Assembly (NCBI GenBank): GCA_028293745.1
Contig: JAQGOF010000138.1
Location: 26,942-90,941 of the forward strand
Length of the DNA stretch: 64,000 nucleotides
Source of the DNA: Gammaproteobacteria bacterium
Lineage (GTDB): Bacteria; Pseudomonadota; Gammaproteobacteria; Steroidobacterales; Steroidobacteraceae
Reading direction: 5' to 3'
The position numbers and the translations under genes are program-made. The notes under the pieces were generated by a model that was given only the letters and a program-made list of their open reading frames with translations, was not told where the DNA came from and ran no database searches. Numbering within the stretch: position 1 is the first letter of the stretch; each line of letters starts with the position of its first letter. Positions 1 to 7,617 of the stretch are shown piece by piece.

Positions 1-660
1 GACGGCTATGGGACGTACTTCAAGGCACGGCTGACCTGTGCCGCTGCTGGCAATTGCGGCAGCAGCGGGACGCCGACGCCGACACCGACTCCCACGCCAA
101 CTCCGACCCCGACCCCGACCCCGACGCCAACTCCGACCCCCACGCCGACGCCGACTCCGACGCCAACCCCAACTCCGAGCCCTGGCTCGGGCTTCTGGGT
201 GTACTACAACGGAACGTTCAATTGGGGTGGTGACTATTCCTTTGCGGCCTCAGCCAACTACAAGGACACCAGTGGCAAGCCCCTGAGTGGCGCGTACGAC
301 ATTGCGGTCACGGTCAACAGTGCGTACGGCGGATTCCTGCCTTACGCGGGCGGCACGGTTCCCCTGTGGAACTTCAACGCGGCCCCCTACACGTATCTGA
401 CTTTCGCCTTGAAGCCCACGGTCGCAAACCAGACCGCGCAGGTGTACTTCGTGAAGGTGGGTGACATACCGGTTGGGGTCGTCGTGAATCCCTTCAGCGG
501 TAAGTATGGCCCTGCCCCGCAGCCGGGCGTGTGGACCACCTACAAGATCCCGCTGGCGGATCTGGGCGTGAAGGGAATGAGCGTCTACAAGTTTGCGATT
601 CAGGATCAGACCGGCCTGGGTCACAACACGTTCTACCTGGACAACGTCGGGTTCCAATAA
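1..660 (+). CDS. Secreted carbohydrate-binding protein, C-terminal part (5' end outside window)
   Basis: The frame is open from the first base to the TAA. It encodes a short Cys-containing segment (TCAAAGNC), then about 18 Thr-Pro pairs, then a domain of about 160 residues ending in FYLDNVGF. A Pro-Thr linker followed by a beta-rich terminal module is typical of secreted glycoside hydrolases or lyases. The closing LDNVGF motif resembles galactose-binding-like carbohydrate-binding modules (CBM11/CIA30 style). The catalytic part, if there is one, lies upstream of the window. A strong hairpin terminator follows directly. Being next to an exopolysaccharide locus suggests it acts on a polysaccharide, but no enzyme class can be named from this fragment. 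Confidence 0.75.
   Translation, partial: DGYGTYFKARLTCAAAGNCGSSGTPTPTPTPTPTPTPTPTPTPTPTPTPTPTPTPTPTPSPGSGFWVYYNGTFNWGGDYSFAASANYKDTSGKPLSGAYDIAVTVNSAYGGFLPYAGGTVPLWNFNAAPYTYLTFALKPTVANQTAQVYFVKVGDIPVGVVVNPFSGKYGPAPQPGVWTTYKIPLADLGVKGMSVYKFAIQDQTGLGHNTFYLDNVGFQ
70..177 (+). repeat. Thr-Pro codon repeat (interdomain linker)
   Basis: The six-base unit acN-ccN is repeated 18 times in frame and codes for alternating Thr-Pro. The third codon positions vary, so this is selected protein-level repetition rather than a freshly expanded DNA repeat. It joins two domains of the flanking secreted protein. Confidence 0.9.
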
Positions 661-686
661 GCGCAAGCGCGCTTGCGATCGAGCCA

Positions 687-723
687 GGGCGCCGCGGGGA
701 AACCCGCGGCGCCCTCGCCTTTT
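687..723 (+). terminator. Rho-independent terminator
   Basis: A perfect 12-bp stem (GGGCGCCGCGGG with its complement) closed by a GAAA tetraloop is followed by tcgccTTTT. It begins 27 bases after the stop of the upstream secreted protein. The T tract is short but the stem is very stable. It also separates this gene from the convergent one. Confidence 0.75.
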
Positions 724-736
724 GGGCGCGCGAAAT

Positions 737-1540
737 TCAGGGCGCGGAGATCGGCAGAAGCTCGATGCTCTTGAATTCGACCGGGTAGCCATTCGACTGA
801 ATGGATATGTACCCCGAGCCGAGTGTCCGGCTCGCGCCTGCAGCGATGAGACGCTGCGCGTCTGCGTTTCCCTCATCGAGAGCGAGATCGGTGTATTCAA
901 CGATCAAGCCACCGTTGACGATCTGCCGCACGCGTTTTGCCTCGTCAACTTCCACCAGGGCCGTCACCCACTGGTCGTCGCGGATAGTGACGTCGCTGAG
1001 CTTCGAGCACAGCTCCTTCAGACGAGCACCGGCCACGGACAGGAGCGTGCCGTAGTGGCAGACATCGCCCGTCGGGTTGCTGCCGATGACATGGCCGCCC
1101 ACCAGGTCGAACTCCACCGAAACCGGGAATTGCTGCTGCCTGCTCATGCTGTGCGGGTCCTGGCTGTGCAGTTGGATTCCGCTGTTCTTGAAAGCCCAGC
1201 GGGGTGCACCGGCAGCCAGGTCGCCGCTGAAGCGGTACTGCGCACGGAGCCAATAGTGCGTAAACGGACGGTTGTAAAACAGGCTGCCGAAGCGGTCGCC
1301 GAATGCGTCGTACTGCTGATATGAAACCTTCAGCAGCCCCTGCTCCACCCGGAACGTGTTGCGGTAGTTGTCCCCGGCCTCGAGTCCGGAGATCTTCGCG
1401 GTCCAGCCATCCAGGTCATGACCGTTGAACAGACTTAGCCACTCCCCGCCCGGGGCCGCGACCTGTACTTTCGGCTTGGGTGCACACGCCGCGAGCGCGG
1501 CGCAGATCGCAACCGCGATCCGGGTACGCATGGCGGTCAT
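737..1540 (-). CDS. 3-keto-disaccharide hydrolase-like (DUF1080) lipoprotein
   Basis: The 267-residue protein starts with a lipoprotein signal whose lipobox is LAAC (Cys at about residue 19), so it should be anchored to a membrane facing the periplasm. The mature part has the features of the 3keto-disac_hyd/DUF1080 family: an early LFNGHDLDGW motif, then a jelly-roll-like body with LFYNRPF and WAFKNSGIQLH. Family members hydrolyse glycosides whose sugar has been oxidised at C3, or bind related sugars. The start overlaps the upstream small-subunit gene by ATGA, so the two are translationally coupled. With the upstream dehydrogenase this suggests oxidation followed by cleavage of a sugar. The substrate is unknown. 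Confidence 0.85.
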   Translation of the reverse strand: MTAMRTRIAVAICAALAACAPKPKVQVAAPGGEWLSLFNGHDLDGWTAKISGLEAGDNYRNTFRVEQGLLKVSYQQYDAFGDRFGSLFYNRPFTHYWLRAQYRFSGDLAAGAPRWAFKNSGIQLHSQDPHSMSRQQQFPVSVEFDLVGGHVIGSNPTGDVCHYGTLLSVAGARLKELCSKLSDVTIRDDQWVTALVEVDEAKRVRQIVNGGLIVEYTDLALDEGNADAQRLIAAGASRTLGSGYISIQSNGYPVEFKSIELLPISAP

Positions 1541-2037
1541 GATCTCGTTGGCGGGCCGCCCACGCCAGGGACCGGGCTAACACTGTTCGAAGTATCCACT
1601 ACCGGGCGCGCGAACGGATTGCTGCAGGCGCGCAGTGGATCGTACAGGCTCAAGTACCGCACCAACCGCGCCGCATCCGCTCCGTTGATGAAGAAATCGC
1701 TCGACAGCAGGTATGTCGAGGCGAACTGGTCGGTCATCCGCTCGATACGCGAGCGCCGGTCGTTCGAGCGGTCGTACTTTGTGAACGAGTTGGTGAAGAG
1801 TGCGAAGAAATGATACTTCATGCGATTCCACGTGGGCCGCTTCGCCAGCAGCGCCGCGACCTGGTCCCTGGCGAACGCCTGCAGCCCAGCCTCGTCCAAC
1901 TTCAGAAAGCTCAGCCGCCGGCGCACGTGTGTGACGATCTGCGACTCCGTCATCGAAGGCGCGATGCCCACGACCCCGACGGTCGCGGCAACTACGACAC
2001 CTGCGGCGATCAGCAGGAAGCGGCGCCGTGTAGCCAT
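1537..2037 (-). CDS. Tat-signalled small subunit of a GMC dehydrogenase (gluconate 2-dehydrogenase subunit 3-like)
   Basis: The protein has 166 residues when started at the ATG that forms a TGATG overlap with the upstream GMC gene. The N-terminus reads ATRRRFLL and is followed by a hydrophobic stretch, which is a twin-arginine export signal. The rest is small and helical, with no enzyme motif. Small Tat proteins paired with GMC dehydrogenases (gamma subunits of FAD-glucose, gluconate or sorbitol dehydrogenases) carry the signal-less large subunit across the membrane. The family assignment rests on size, Tat signal and position more than on sequence motifs. No multihaem cytochrome subunit is next to it. 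Confidence 0.65.
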   Translation of the reverse strand: MATRRRFLLIAAGVVVAATVGVVGIAPSMTESQIVTHVRRRLSFLKLDEAGLQAFARDQVAALLAKRPTWNRMKYHFFALFTNSFTKYDRSNDRRSRIERMTDQFASTYLLSSDFFINGADAARLVRYLSLYDPLRACSNPFARPVVDTSNSVSPVPGVGGPPTRS

Positions 2038-3485
2038 CAGGCAGCCCGTCCGAGCACGTGATCCGCAGCCCACAGCGACAGTGCGGACACTGTCAGTGTT
2101 GGATAGGCGGGACTTGCGGTGGGATAGGAGCTCGAGCCGAGCACCAGCAGGTTGCGGTATTGATGATGAATGAGGTGGCGGTCCACCACGCTGGCGCCCG
2201 GATCATTGCCCATGACGACCGTGCCCTGGATGTGGGCCGCTGTCGTACCCAGGGACGTGCTGACGAGCCGCTCGACGGGCAGCGCCTCGGCAAGCTTGTC
2301 GATCATCCTGGGAATCTGGTCGGCGCCGCGCTTCGCGTAGTCGGAATACTCGCCGAAGTGCGCGCGCGCACGCCGCGGGTCGTGCTCGCTGACGGTGACT
2401 CTGTTTGCATCGCTCGGTATGTCATCGAAGAGAAACCCGAGCATCAGGCGCTCGTTCCAGCGATTCGGCTCCAGGCGAAGCGCATCATCCGGCCGGTAGG
2501 CAAATGGCGAGCTCCAGGTTTCAATCATGCACGCAGCGTGGTCGCGCCGGTGCTCGCCTTCATAGAACAGGTAGCCCAGGCCCGAGAGGACTGTGCTGCC
2601 GTTGTAGCACTTCACCCCTTTCAGATCGAACGTCACGTAGATCGGCATCTGCTCGTGCAGACGGCGCCCGATGAGCGGATGGTCGAACCCGGAGCGCAGC
2701 AGAATGTGCGGATTGAACAGCGCGCTTGCCGCCAGGACGATCAGATCGCCCGTGTCGCGCTTCGGAATGTCTTCCTGGATGTAGTTGACGCCCCGTGCAA
2801 CGCCCGCGGCGGTCTCGACGGTCTGAACTTCGGAGCGCAGGCGCAGGGTCACGCGCGGATCTTTATATAAATGAGCCAGGCCGTTCTGGATCGTGAACTT
2901 GGCATCGAGGGGACACAGCCCGCAGATGCCGCTCGCACAGCACACGCCGCGCTGGCCGGTTGGAATGCTGGCGCGGGCGGTCGCCATTTGATACCAGCCG
3001 TCGGGAAAGTGCTTCTTCAACAGCGTATCCGGGTCCGAGAACCGGTGCGGCGGCAGCGGCAATGGCCGCGACCGCGGCATCGGGCTGTCGGTGGGACCCG
3101 AAATCAACATCACCTGCTCGGCAGCCGTGTAGTGCGGCTCGAGGTCGTCGTACGAGACGGGCCAGTCGACGCCAACTCCATAGCGCGACTGCAGTTGGAA
3201 ATCGCCGGGCATCATGCGGGTCGTGCCGCCCATCCAGCATTTCGAGTTGCCGCCGAAGCCCGGGCTCGTGTACCACTCCTTGCGGGGGTTGTCGTTGTCG
3301 TAGACATCTTCGGGCTCGATGCTCGAATGCCGCCGGTTGGCCAGCTGCCACGCCTTGGAATCCGCGTTGCCGCGCTCCAATACGAGCACTTTCGCAGTGG
3401 CGGGCGCGTGTTCGAGATAGCGCAGCAGGAAAAAAGACGCTGCGAAGGACGTGCCGACAATGACCACGTCATAGTGCGCAGTCAT
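2037..3485 (-). CDS. GMC-family FAD sugar dehydrogenase, catalytic subunit
   Basis: The 482-residue flavoprotein begins with an FAD-binding Rossmann strand (YDVVIVGTSFAAS), in which the usual GxGxxG is replaced by GTSFAA. It ends in a GMC C-terminal domain with the AHIQGTVVMG motif around the catalytic His and a final FAD-contact segment (SYPTASPAYPTLT). Residues 182-191 read CCASGICGLC. The Cys-Cys-x4-Cys spacing is the same as that of the [3Fe-4S] ligands known in the FAD-glucose dehydrogenase of Burkholderia cepacia. There is no signal peptide, which fits export as a complex with the Tat-bearing small subunit encoded next. It probably oxidises a sugar or glycoside in the periplasm; acceptor and substrate are not evident. 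Confidence 0.85.
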   Translation of the reverse strand: MTAHYDVVIVGTSFAASFFLLRYLEHAPATAKVLVLERGNADSKAWQLANRRHSSIEPEDVYDNDNPRKEWYTSPGFGGNSKCWMGGTTRMMPGDFQLQSRYGVGVDWPVSYDDLEPHYTAAEQVMLISGPTDSPMPRSRPLPLPPHRFSDPDTLLKKHFPDGWYQMATARASIPTGQRGVCCASGICGLCPLDAKFTIQNGLAHLYKDPRVTLRLRSEVQTVETAAGVARGVNYIQEDIPKRDTGDLIVLAASALFNPHILLRSGFDHPLIGRRLHEQMPIYVTFDLKGVKCYNGSTVLSGLGYLFYEGEHRRDHAACMIETWSSPFAYRPDDALRLEPNRWNERLMLGFLFDDIPSDANRVTVSEHDPRRARAHFGEYSDYAKRGADQIPRMIDKLAEALPVERLVSTSLGTTAAHIQGTVVMGNDPGASVVDRHLIHHQYRNLLVLGSSSYPTASPAYPTLTVSALSLWAADHVLGRAA

Positions 3486-3598
3486 GTGGATTCACCTGGG
3501 GTGCTGACAAGACGCGACTTTAGTCTGGACGAGACCAGACTTTGGTCGAAAGTAGCAGCTCGCGCAAGTGTATTGCGTGACTGAAATCTCACCAGGCG

Positions 3599-3625
3599 AC
3601 CGAAGGCGCCTTCGTTCGGCGCCTC
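3599..3625 (-). terminator. Possible hairpin downstream of the O-antigen ligase gene
   Basis: CGAAGGCGCCTTCG (3601-3614) is a perfect palindrome and GGCGCC occurs again at 3619-3624, so alternative hairpins can form just past the stop of the ligase gene. There is no T tract, so this may be a weak or Rho-assisted end, or only an mRNA stabiliser. Confidence 0.3.
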
Positions 3626-3636
3626 GGGGTTACCAG

Positions 3637-5055
3637 TCACGGCCGGCGTGTCAGGGGCCGGCGCGGCTGGGGAGCCGGTGCCGGGGCGGGCGCCGCGGCC
3701 ACAGAAACGCCCCTGTTCAGCCGTTGTTGCATGAGGAGCCTGCCCATGCAGACCGTTGCAAGTGTCACTATTACGAATTCGATGCTCAGTACGTTGAACC
3801 AGCGCGACTCTGACAGGTTTGCAACCAGTTGTTGAAACATCAGCGCGAGGTACAGCGCGCCCTGGGTGCGAACCGTGGCATACAGGCGCAGGCCCTGGCG
3901 CAAGTACGTCAGCACGTAGCCCAACAGCACGAGGCCGCCCACCGCTCCCAGATCGTTGATCACATCCAGGTAACCGTTGTGTCCCTCGGTCGGATAGAAA
4001 TTCAGCCGCCGGGTCATCTCGAACGAAGGTGAGCTGAACAGGCTGCCAACCCAGTACGCGCCATAGCCGCTGCCCAGCACCGGGTTTTGGGCAATGTGCT
4101 CGTTCATGATTTCCCAGATCGCCGTGCGGTTCGAGAAAGTCTGGTCCTTGCCGGTCAGCATCGTAATGGGTTTCAGCACGAAGCTGAGCCCAGGCACCAC
4201 GTTCAGCACGGCGAGCGAATACAGCAGCAGGGTGACGACGAATAACGCGATCAGGTAGGGCATGTAGCGCCGCAGCGCCGTCGGTGAGCGCATCAGCATC
4301 AGGAGCAGGATGCTCGCGAAAATCGCGGCCATCAGCGAGGTGGAGCTGCGCGAAAGGAGCAGGCACGCGCTGGCCGCGCCGCCACCGGCAAGTACCTTCC
4401 ACCAACTGCTCTCTTTGCCGAGCCACGCATGCAACCACAGGATGACACCCGTACCGGCAATGGATCCCAGGCCGTTTTTCTGGGTGGCGAGTCCATGCCA
4501 GGCGTTCAGCAGCTCCGCCGAGGTTGCCTGCTCGATGGCCAGCTTCGGGTTGGCCAGGCCAAAAATGAGCGAGCCGATCAACATGATGGTCAGGATCGGG
4601 CGCACGGCACTCTGGAAGCGCGTGCTATTCCACGCCAGCAGGCACAGGGCCATGGCGTCGAGCCCGATGGTGAGCACCCGGATGAGGCGCCGAATCGTGA
4701 CGGACGGCTCGATCGACCATAGCACGCTGGAGGCGGCAAGCGCTGCGAACAACAGCAGGTAGGGGTTGACCTGCTTCAGCAAGATCGCCGCCTGTGCGCG
4801 CCGCCTGAAGACGGTCAGCGCGCCAAAAGCGAGCAGTGCGAGCCACGTGGCGCGGCTGAGCGGAGTGCCCTGGGTGGGGATCGTCGACGTAATGTCCCGC
4901 GCGTAGTCGAAGCCCTCCGGCACGATCATGAAGACGATGAGCACCCACACCATCAGCGTCGTTGCCCAAGCGCCCTTGCCGCTACGCGCCTGGCGCGCGG
5001 GTCGAGGACTCTGGCTCATGCCCCGGGACCAGGCAGGGTTCAGGCGATTGCTCAC
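3637..5055 (-). CDS. O-antigen ligase / Wzy-like polysaccharide polymerase, integral membrane
   Basis: This 472-residue protein has many hydrophobic helices. A large periplasmic loop at about residues 300-370 carries NRTAIWEIMNEHI and GSGYGAYW, followed by EGHNGYLDVINDLG. That pattern belongs to the O-antigen ligase/polymerase family (Wzy_C, PF04932). The C-terminus is a Pro-Ala-rich tail. Within an exopolysaccharide locus its most likely job is polymerising lipid-linked repeat units in the periplasm; ligation to a lipid cannot be excluded. ATG at 5019 is an alternative start that would remove a polar 12-residue leader. It lies 151 bp upstream of the GMC operon on the same strand. Confidence 0.85.
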   Translation of the reverse strand: MSNRLNPAWSRGMSQSPRPARQARSGKGAWATTLMVWVLIVFMIVPEGFDYARDITSTIPTQGTPLSRATWLALLAFGALTVFRRRAQAAILLKQVNPYLLLFAALAASSVLWSIEPSVTIRRLIRVLTIGLDAMALCLLAWNSTRFQSAVRPILTIMLIGSLIFGLANPKLAIEQATSAELLNAWHGLATQKNGLGSIAGTGVILWLHAWLGKESSWWKVLAGGGAASACLLLSRSSTSLMAAIFASILLLMLMRSPTALRRYMPYLIALFVVTLLLYSLAVLNVVPGLSFVLKPITMLTGKDQTFSNRTAIWEIMNEHIAQNPVLGSGYGAYWVGSLFSSPSFEMTRRLNFYPTEGHNGYLDVINDLGAVGGLVLLGYVLTYLRQGLRLYATVRTQGALYLALMFQQLVANLSESRWFNVLSIEFVIVTLATVCMGRLLMQQRLNRGVSVAAAPAPAPAPQPRRPLTRRP

Positions 5056-5072
5056 TTCACAGCTTCCGCAGT

Positions 5073-5088
5073 TGCCGGCACGCCGGCA
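5073..5088. promoter_or_regulatory. Inverted repeat in the divergent promoter region
   Basis: TGCCGGC-AC-GCCGGCA is a perfect 7-bp dyad 18 bases upstream of the minus-strand ligase gene. It lies in the 230-bp gap that must contain promoters for both the ligase and the plus-strand export operon. It could be an operator. No convincing -35/-10 pair was found beside it. Confidence 0.35.
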
Positions 5089-5271
5089 GTTTCACATAAC
5101 TGACTACGCCACTCGCACCGGTTTGCAGGCATGGATATTGCAGAATTCCAGAGCCGTGATGCAGTTCGCGCTCACTACGGGCCCAGATCACACTTTTGAG
5201 ATCCGGGCGAGCGCGCACAGCACGCGTAATGATGAAGTAGTGATGGCCTGACCTAGAATTAATACAAAGAC

Positions 5272-5288
5272 AGGAGGATTTTCCCTTG
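5272..5288 (+). promoter_or_regulatory. Strong ribosome binding site setting a TTG start
   Basis: AGGAGG (5272-5277) sits 8 bases before TTG at 5286. No ATG or GTG is equally well placed, and the paralogue at 18.07 kb begins with GTG at the same residue (AAVVGSV follows in both). This supports TTG initiation. Confidence 0.75.
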
Positions 5289-6722
5289 GCTGCGGTTGTC
5301 GGATCAGTACCCGGCTCGATCGCGGGATCGGCCACTCACAAACGCGTGCGCTTCGGAAGCGTCGAGCCCGCGATCATGGCTGTTCTCAAGCAGCTGGATC
5401 CGCTGATCGCCGTCCTCACGCTCGGCATCTGCAATCTGTGCTTCGGCCAGCGATTGTTCACACCCGCAATGGGCGGCGTGGCTGTCCTCACCTTCATCAT
5501 CTCCAGCCGCATTTTCACGCGCCCGAACCGCGAGGACGAGCTCGCCGGAAAGCCGCTCACGACCACCTTCTCCCGGATCGTCCTCGAGTGGGTGACGGTC
5601 ATCTGCGTGCTGCTGTTTGCCGGCTTCGCTTTCAAGGTCTCCGAGCAGTTCTCGCGGCTGGCCATGCTGACCTGGTTCGCCGTCACGCCCGTGTCGCTGT
5701 ACGCAGCCCATGCCGTTCGCCTGCGGGCGCGCTGGCTGATCTCAAACAGTGATTTCGCGCCCAGCTATCTCATCATCGGTGCCAACAGTGTTGGCTTCGA
5801 GTTGTTCAAGCGCCTGCCCCGCAAGGGGTTCCTCGGCTTCTTCGATTTTCGCAGCGCCGACCGGCTACCCGAGGCGATAGATCCTGCTCACCTCGTGGGT
5901 CACTGCAAGGATGTCGCTGAGTTCGCGCGCACGCGCGGCGTCACGTCGATCTATATCGCGCTGCCATTGAGCAACGTGCCGCGGATTGGCGAGATGATCC
6001 GCGACTTGCGCGACACCACCGCGTCGATCTACTTCGTGCCGGATGTCTTTGCCTTCGACCTCATTCAGGGTCGCCTCGTCGAAATCAACGGAATGCCCGC
6101 CATCTCGGTTTGTGACACCCCTTTCCACGGAATGGATGCCGTGATGAAGCGGGCAACCGACATCGTCGCGGCAGGAATCGCCCTTAGTCTGCTGGCGGTG
6201 CCGATGTTGCTGATCGCGCTGGCGGTCAAGCTGACATCCCGGGGACCGATCCTGTTCCGCCAGCGCAGATACGGACTCAACGGCGAAGAGATCATGGTGT
6301 ACAAGTTCCGCAGCATGACTGTCTGCGAAGACGGCGCCGTGGTAACGCAGGCAACGAAGCACGACAGCCGCGTAACGCCCCTGGGTCGGATTTTGCGCTC
6401 GACGTCGCTGGATGAACTGCCGCAGCTCCTGAACGTCCTGCAGGGACACATGAGCGTCGTCGGCCCGCGTCCGCATGCAGTCGCGCACAACGAGCAGTAT
6501 CGCAAGCTCATCAACGGCTACATGATCCGCCACAAGGTCCGGCCGGGCATCACCGGGCTTGCACAGGTGAATGGCTTGCGCGGCGAGACTGAAACCGTGG
6601 ACAAGATGCGCGAGCGCGTACGGTTCGATCTGGAATATCTCAGCCACTGGTCGCCCTGGCTCGACGTCAAGATCATCTTCAAGACGATCTGGGTCCTGCT
6701 GCGCCGCCAGGAGGCCTATTAG
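5286..6722 (+). CDS. Polyprenyl glycosylphosphotransferase, repeat-unit initiating enzyme (copy 1)
   Basis: The 478-residue membrane enzyme should move a sugar-1-phosphate from a nucleotide sugar to undecaprenyl phosphate, the first step of repeat-unit assembly. Residues 25-160 hold several membrane helices. About 165-265 forms a Rossmann-like domain (YLIIGANSVGFEL). From about 280 comes the bacterial sugar transferase domain with a membrane-entering helix, then KFRSM, DELPQLLNVL, VGPRPHA and RPGITGLAQVNG. The start is TTG with a strong AGGAGG. The aldo/keto reductase, exporter and co-polymerase genes follow closely. A very similar second copy lies at 18.1 kb. The sugar transferred cannot be read from the sequence. 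Confidence 0.93.
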   Translation: MAAVVGSVPGSIAGSATHKRVRFGSVEPAIMAVLKQLDPLIAVLTLGICNLCFGQRLFTPAMGGVAVLTFIISSRIFTRPNREDELAGKPLTTTFSRIVLEWVTVICVLLFAGFAFKVSEQFSRLAMLTWFAVTPVSLYAAHAVRLRARWLISNSDFAPSYLIIGANSVGFELFKRLPRKGFLGFFDFRSADRLPEAIDPAHLVGHCKDVAEFARTRGVTSIYIALPLSNVPRIGEMIRDLRDTTASIYFVPDVFAFDLIQGRLVEINGMPAISVCDTPFHGMDAVMKRATDIVAAGIALSLLAVPMLLIALAVKLTSRGPILFRQRRYGLNGEEIMVYKFRSMTVCEDGAVVTQATKHDSRVTPLGRILRSTSLDELPQLLNVLQGHMSVVGPRPHAVAHNEQYRKLINGYMIRHKVRPGITGLAQVNGLRGETETVDKMRERVRFDLEYLSHWSPWLDVKIIFKTIWVLLRRQEAY

Positions 6723-6730
6723 GAATACAC

Positions 6731-7594
6731 GTGAGCACGGTGGGCGCTTCCCTGACCGGAGAGGCGCAATCGCAACTGCGGCGGGTGACCGTAATGGGCA
6801 CATCGCTATCAACCTCTCGCATCGGGCTCGGTACTCACGCGCTGCATCGTCTCTTCTCGAGCCGCGCGCGCCAGAACCTGCTGGCCGCAGCGTACGGTCG
6901 GGGGTTGCGCTACTTTGATACCGCACCTTCGTACGGCGCGGGCATCGCAGAGCTCGAGCTTGGCCGTTTTGCGGCCGCCCGCCGCTCCGGGCTGGTGCTG
7001 GCGACCAAGTTCGGCATCACCGCGGGGCGCCTGGCAGCGGCCGTGCCGGGCTGGGTGTATGCGCAAATGGCGTTGCGGATGCTCGCCAAGGCAACGGGAA
7101 CGAAAAGAATGCTCAACCGCGCCCCGTGTCGCGATTTCAGTGCCGCGCAGGCGCGCGCAAGCGTCGAGAGCTCGCTAAGGCGGCTCGGCACGGACTACGT
7201 AGATGTTCTGTACCTGCACGAGCCGCGACTCGAACTGTTGGGAGACCCGGATCCTTTGATCAGGGCGCTCGAGGCGTTGAAAGTTGCCGGAAAGGTTCGT
7301 TATTTCGGTTTGTCGGGTGACAGCATGGAATGCGGGCGGATCGCGGAAGCTCATCCGGGGCTGGTGCAGGTGTTGCAGACCGAAGTGGCTCGCGACGCAG
7401 ACGGACTACCGCTTGCGGCCACTACGCAGCGGGCGGCGGTCAGATTCTGGGAATGGCCCGCGGGGGGCGCGCGGTTGCCAGCCGGGCAACTCGCGCAGAC
7501 CATACAGAAACTGCGCGAAGTAGAGCCCGGATGTGTTCTCGTGCTCTCGACCAATGCCGCCAGCGGGCTGCAGGAAGTCGTTGACTCGTTATAA
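6731..7594 (+). CDS. Aldo/keto reductase
   Basis: This 287-residue TIM-barrel oxidoreductase has a GTG start 8 bases after the preceding stop. The family signature is clear: IGLGTHAL near the N-terminus, YFDTAPSYG (the Asp and the catalytic Tyr of the tetrad) and LATKFGI (the catalytic Lys). VDVLYLHEP follows in the usual place. It presumably uses NAD(P)H in the cytoplasm. Its place between the initiating transferase and the Wza-like exporter suggests it reduces a keto-sugar or other carbonyl precursor of the polymer, but the substrate is not shown. It is a little shorter than many members because the C-terminal helices are reduced. Confidence 0.88.
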   Translation: MSTVGASLTGEAQSQLRRVTVMGTSLSTSRIGLGTHALHRLFSSRARQNLLAAAYGRGLRYFDTAPSYGAGIAELELGRFAAARRSGLVLATKFGITAGRLAAAVPGWVYAQMALRMLAKATGTKRMLNRAPCRDFSAAQARASVESSLRRLGTDYVDVLYLHEPRLELLGDPDPLIRALEALKVAGKVRYFGLSGDSMECGRIAEAHPGLVQVLQTEVARDADGLPLAATTQRAAVRFWEWPAGGARLPAGQLAQTIQKLREVEPGCVLVLSTNAASGLQEVVDSL

Positions 7595-7617
7595 TCGTCG
7601 ACCCAGAGGTATGACAC

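Noticed and set aside
250..900. Long minus-strand frame opposite the Thr-Pro linker protein
   Set aside because: It is rich in Arg and shows no family features. The plus strand codes a clear secreted domain and a terminator lies inside the minus frame.
3482..4438. Frame of more than 300 residues antiparallel-phase to the O-antigen ligase gene
   Set aside because: Composition is typical of shadow frames in GC-rich genes, while the ligase frame has membrane helices and family motifs.
5056..5285. Sigma-54 promoter before the first initiating transferase
   Set aside because: TCGCACCGGTTTGCA looks similar but the spacing between the key dinucleotides is 9 instead of 10 and the first G is missing.
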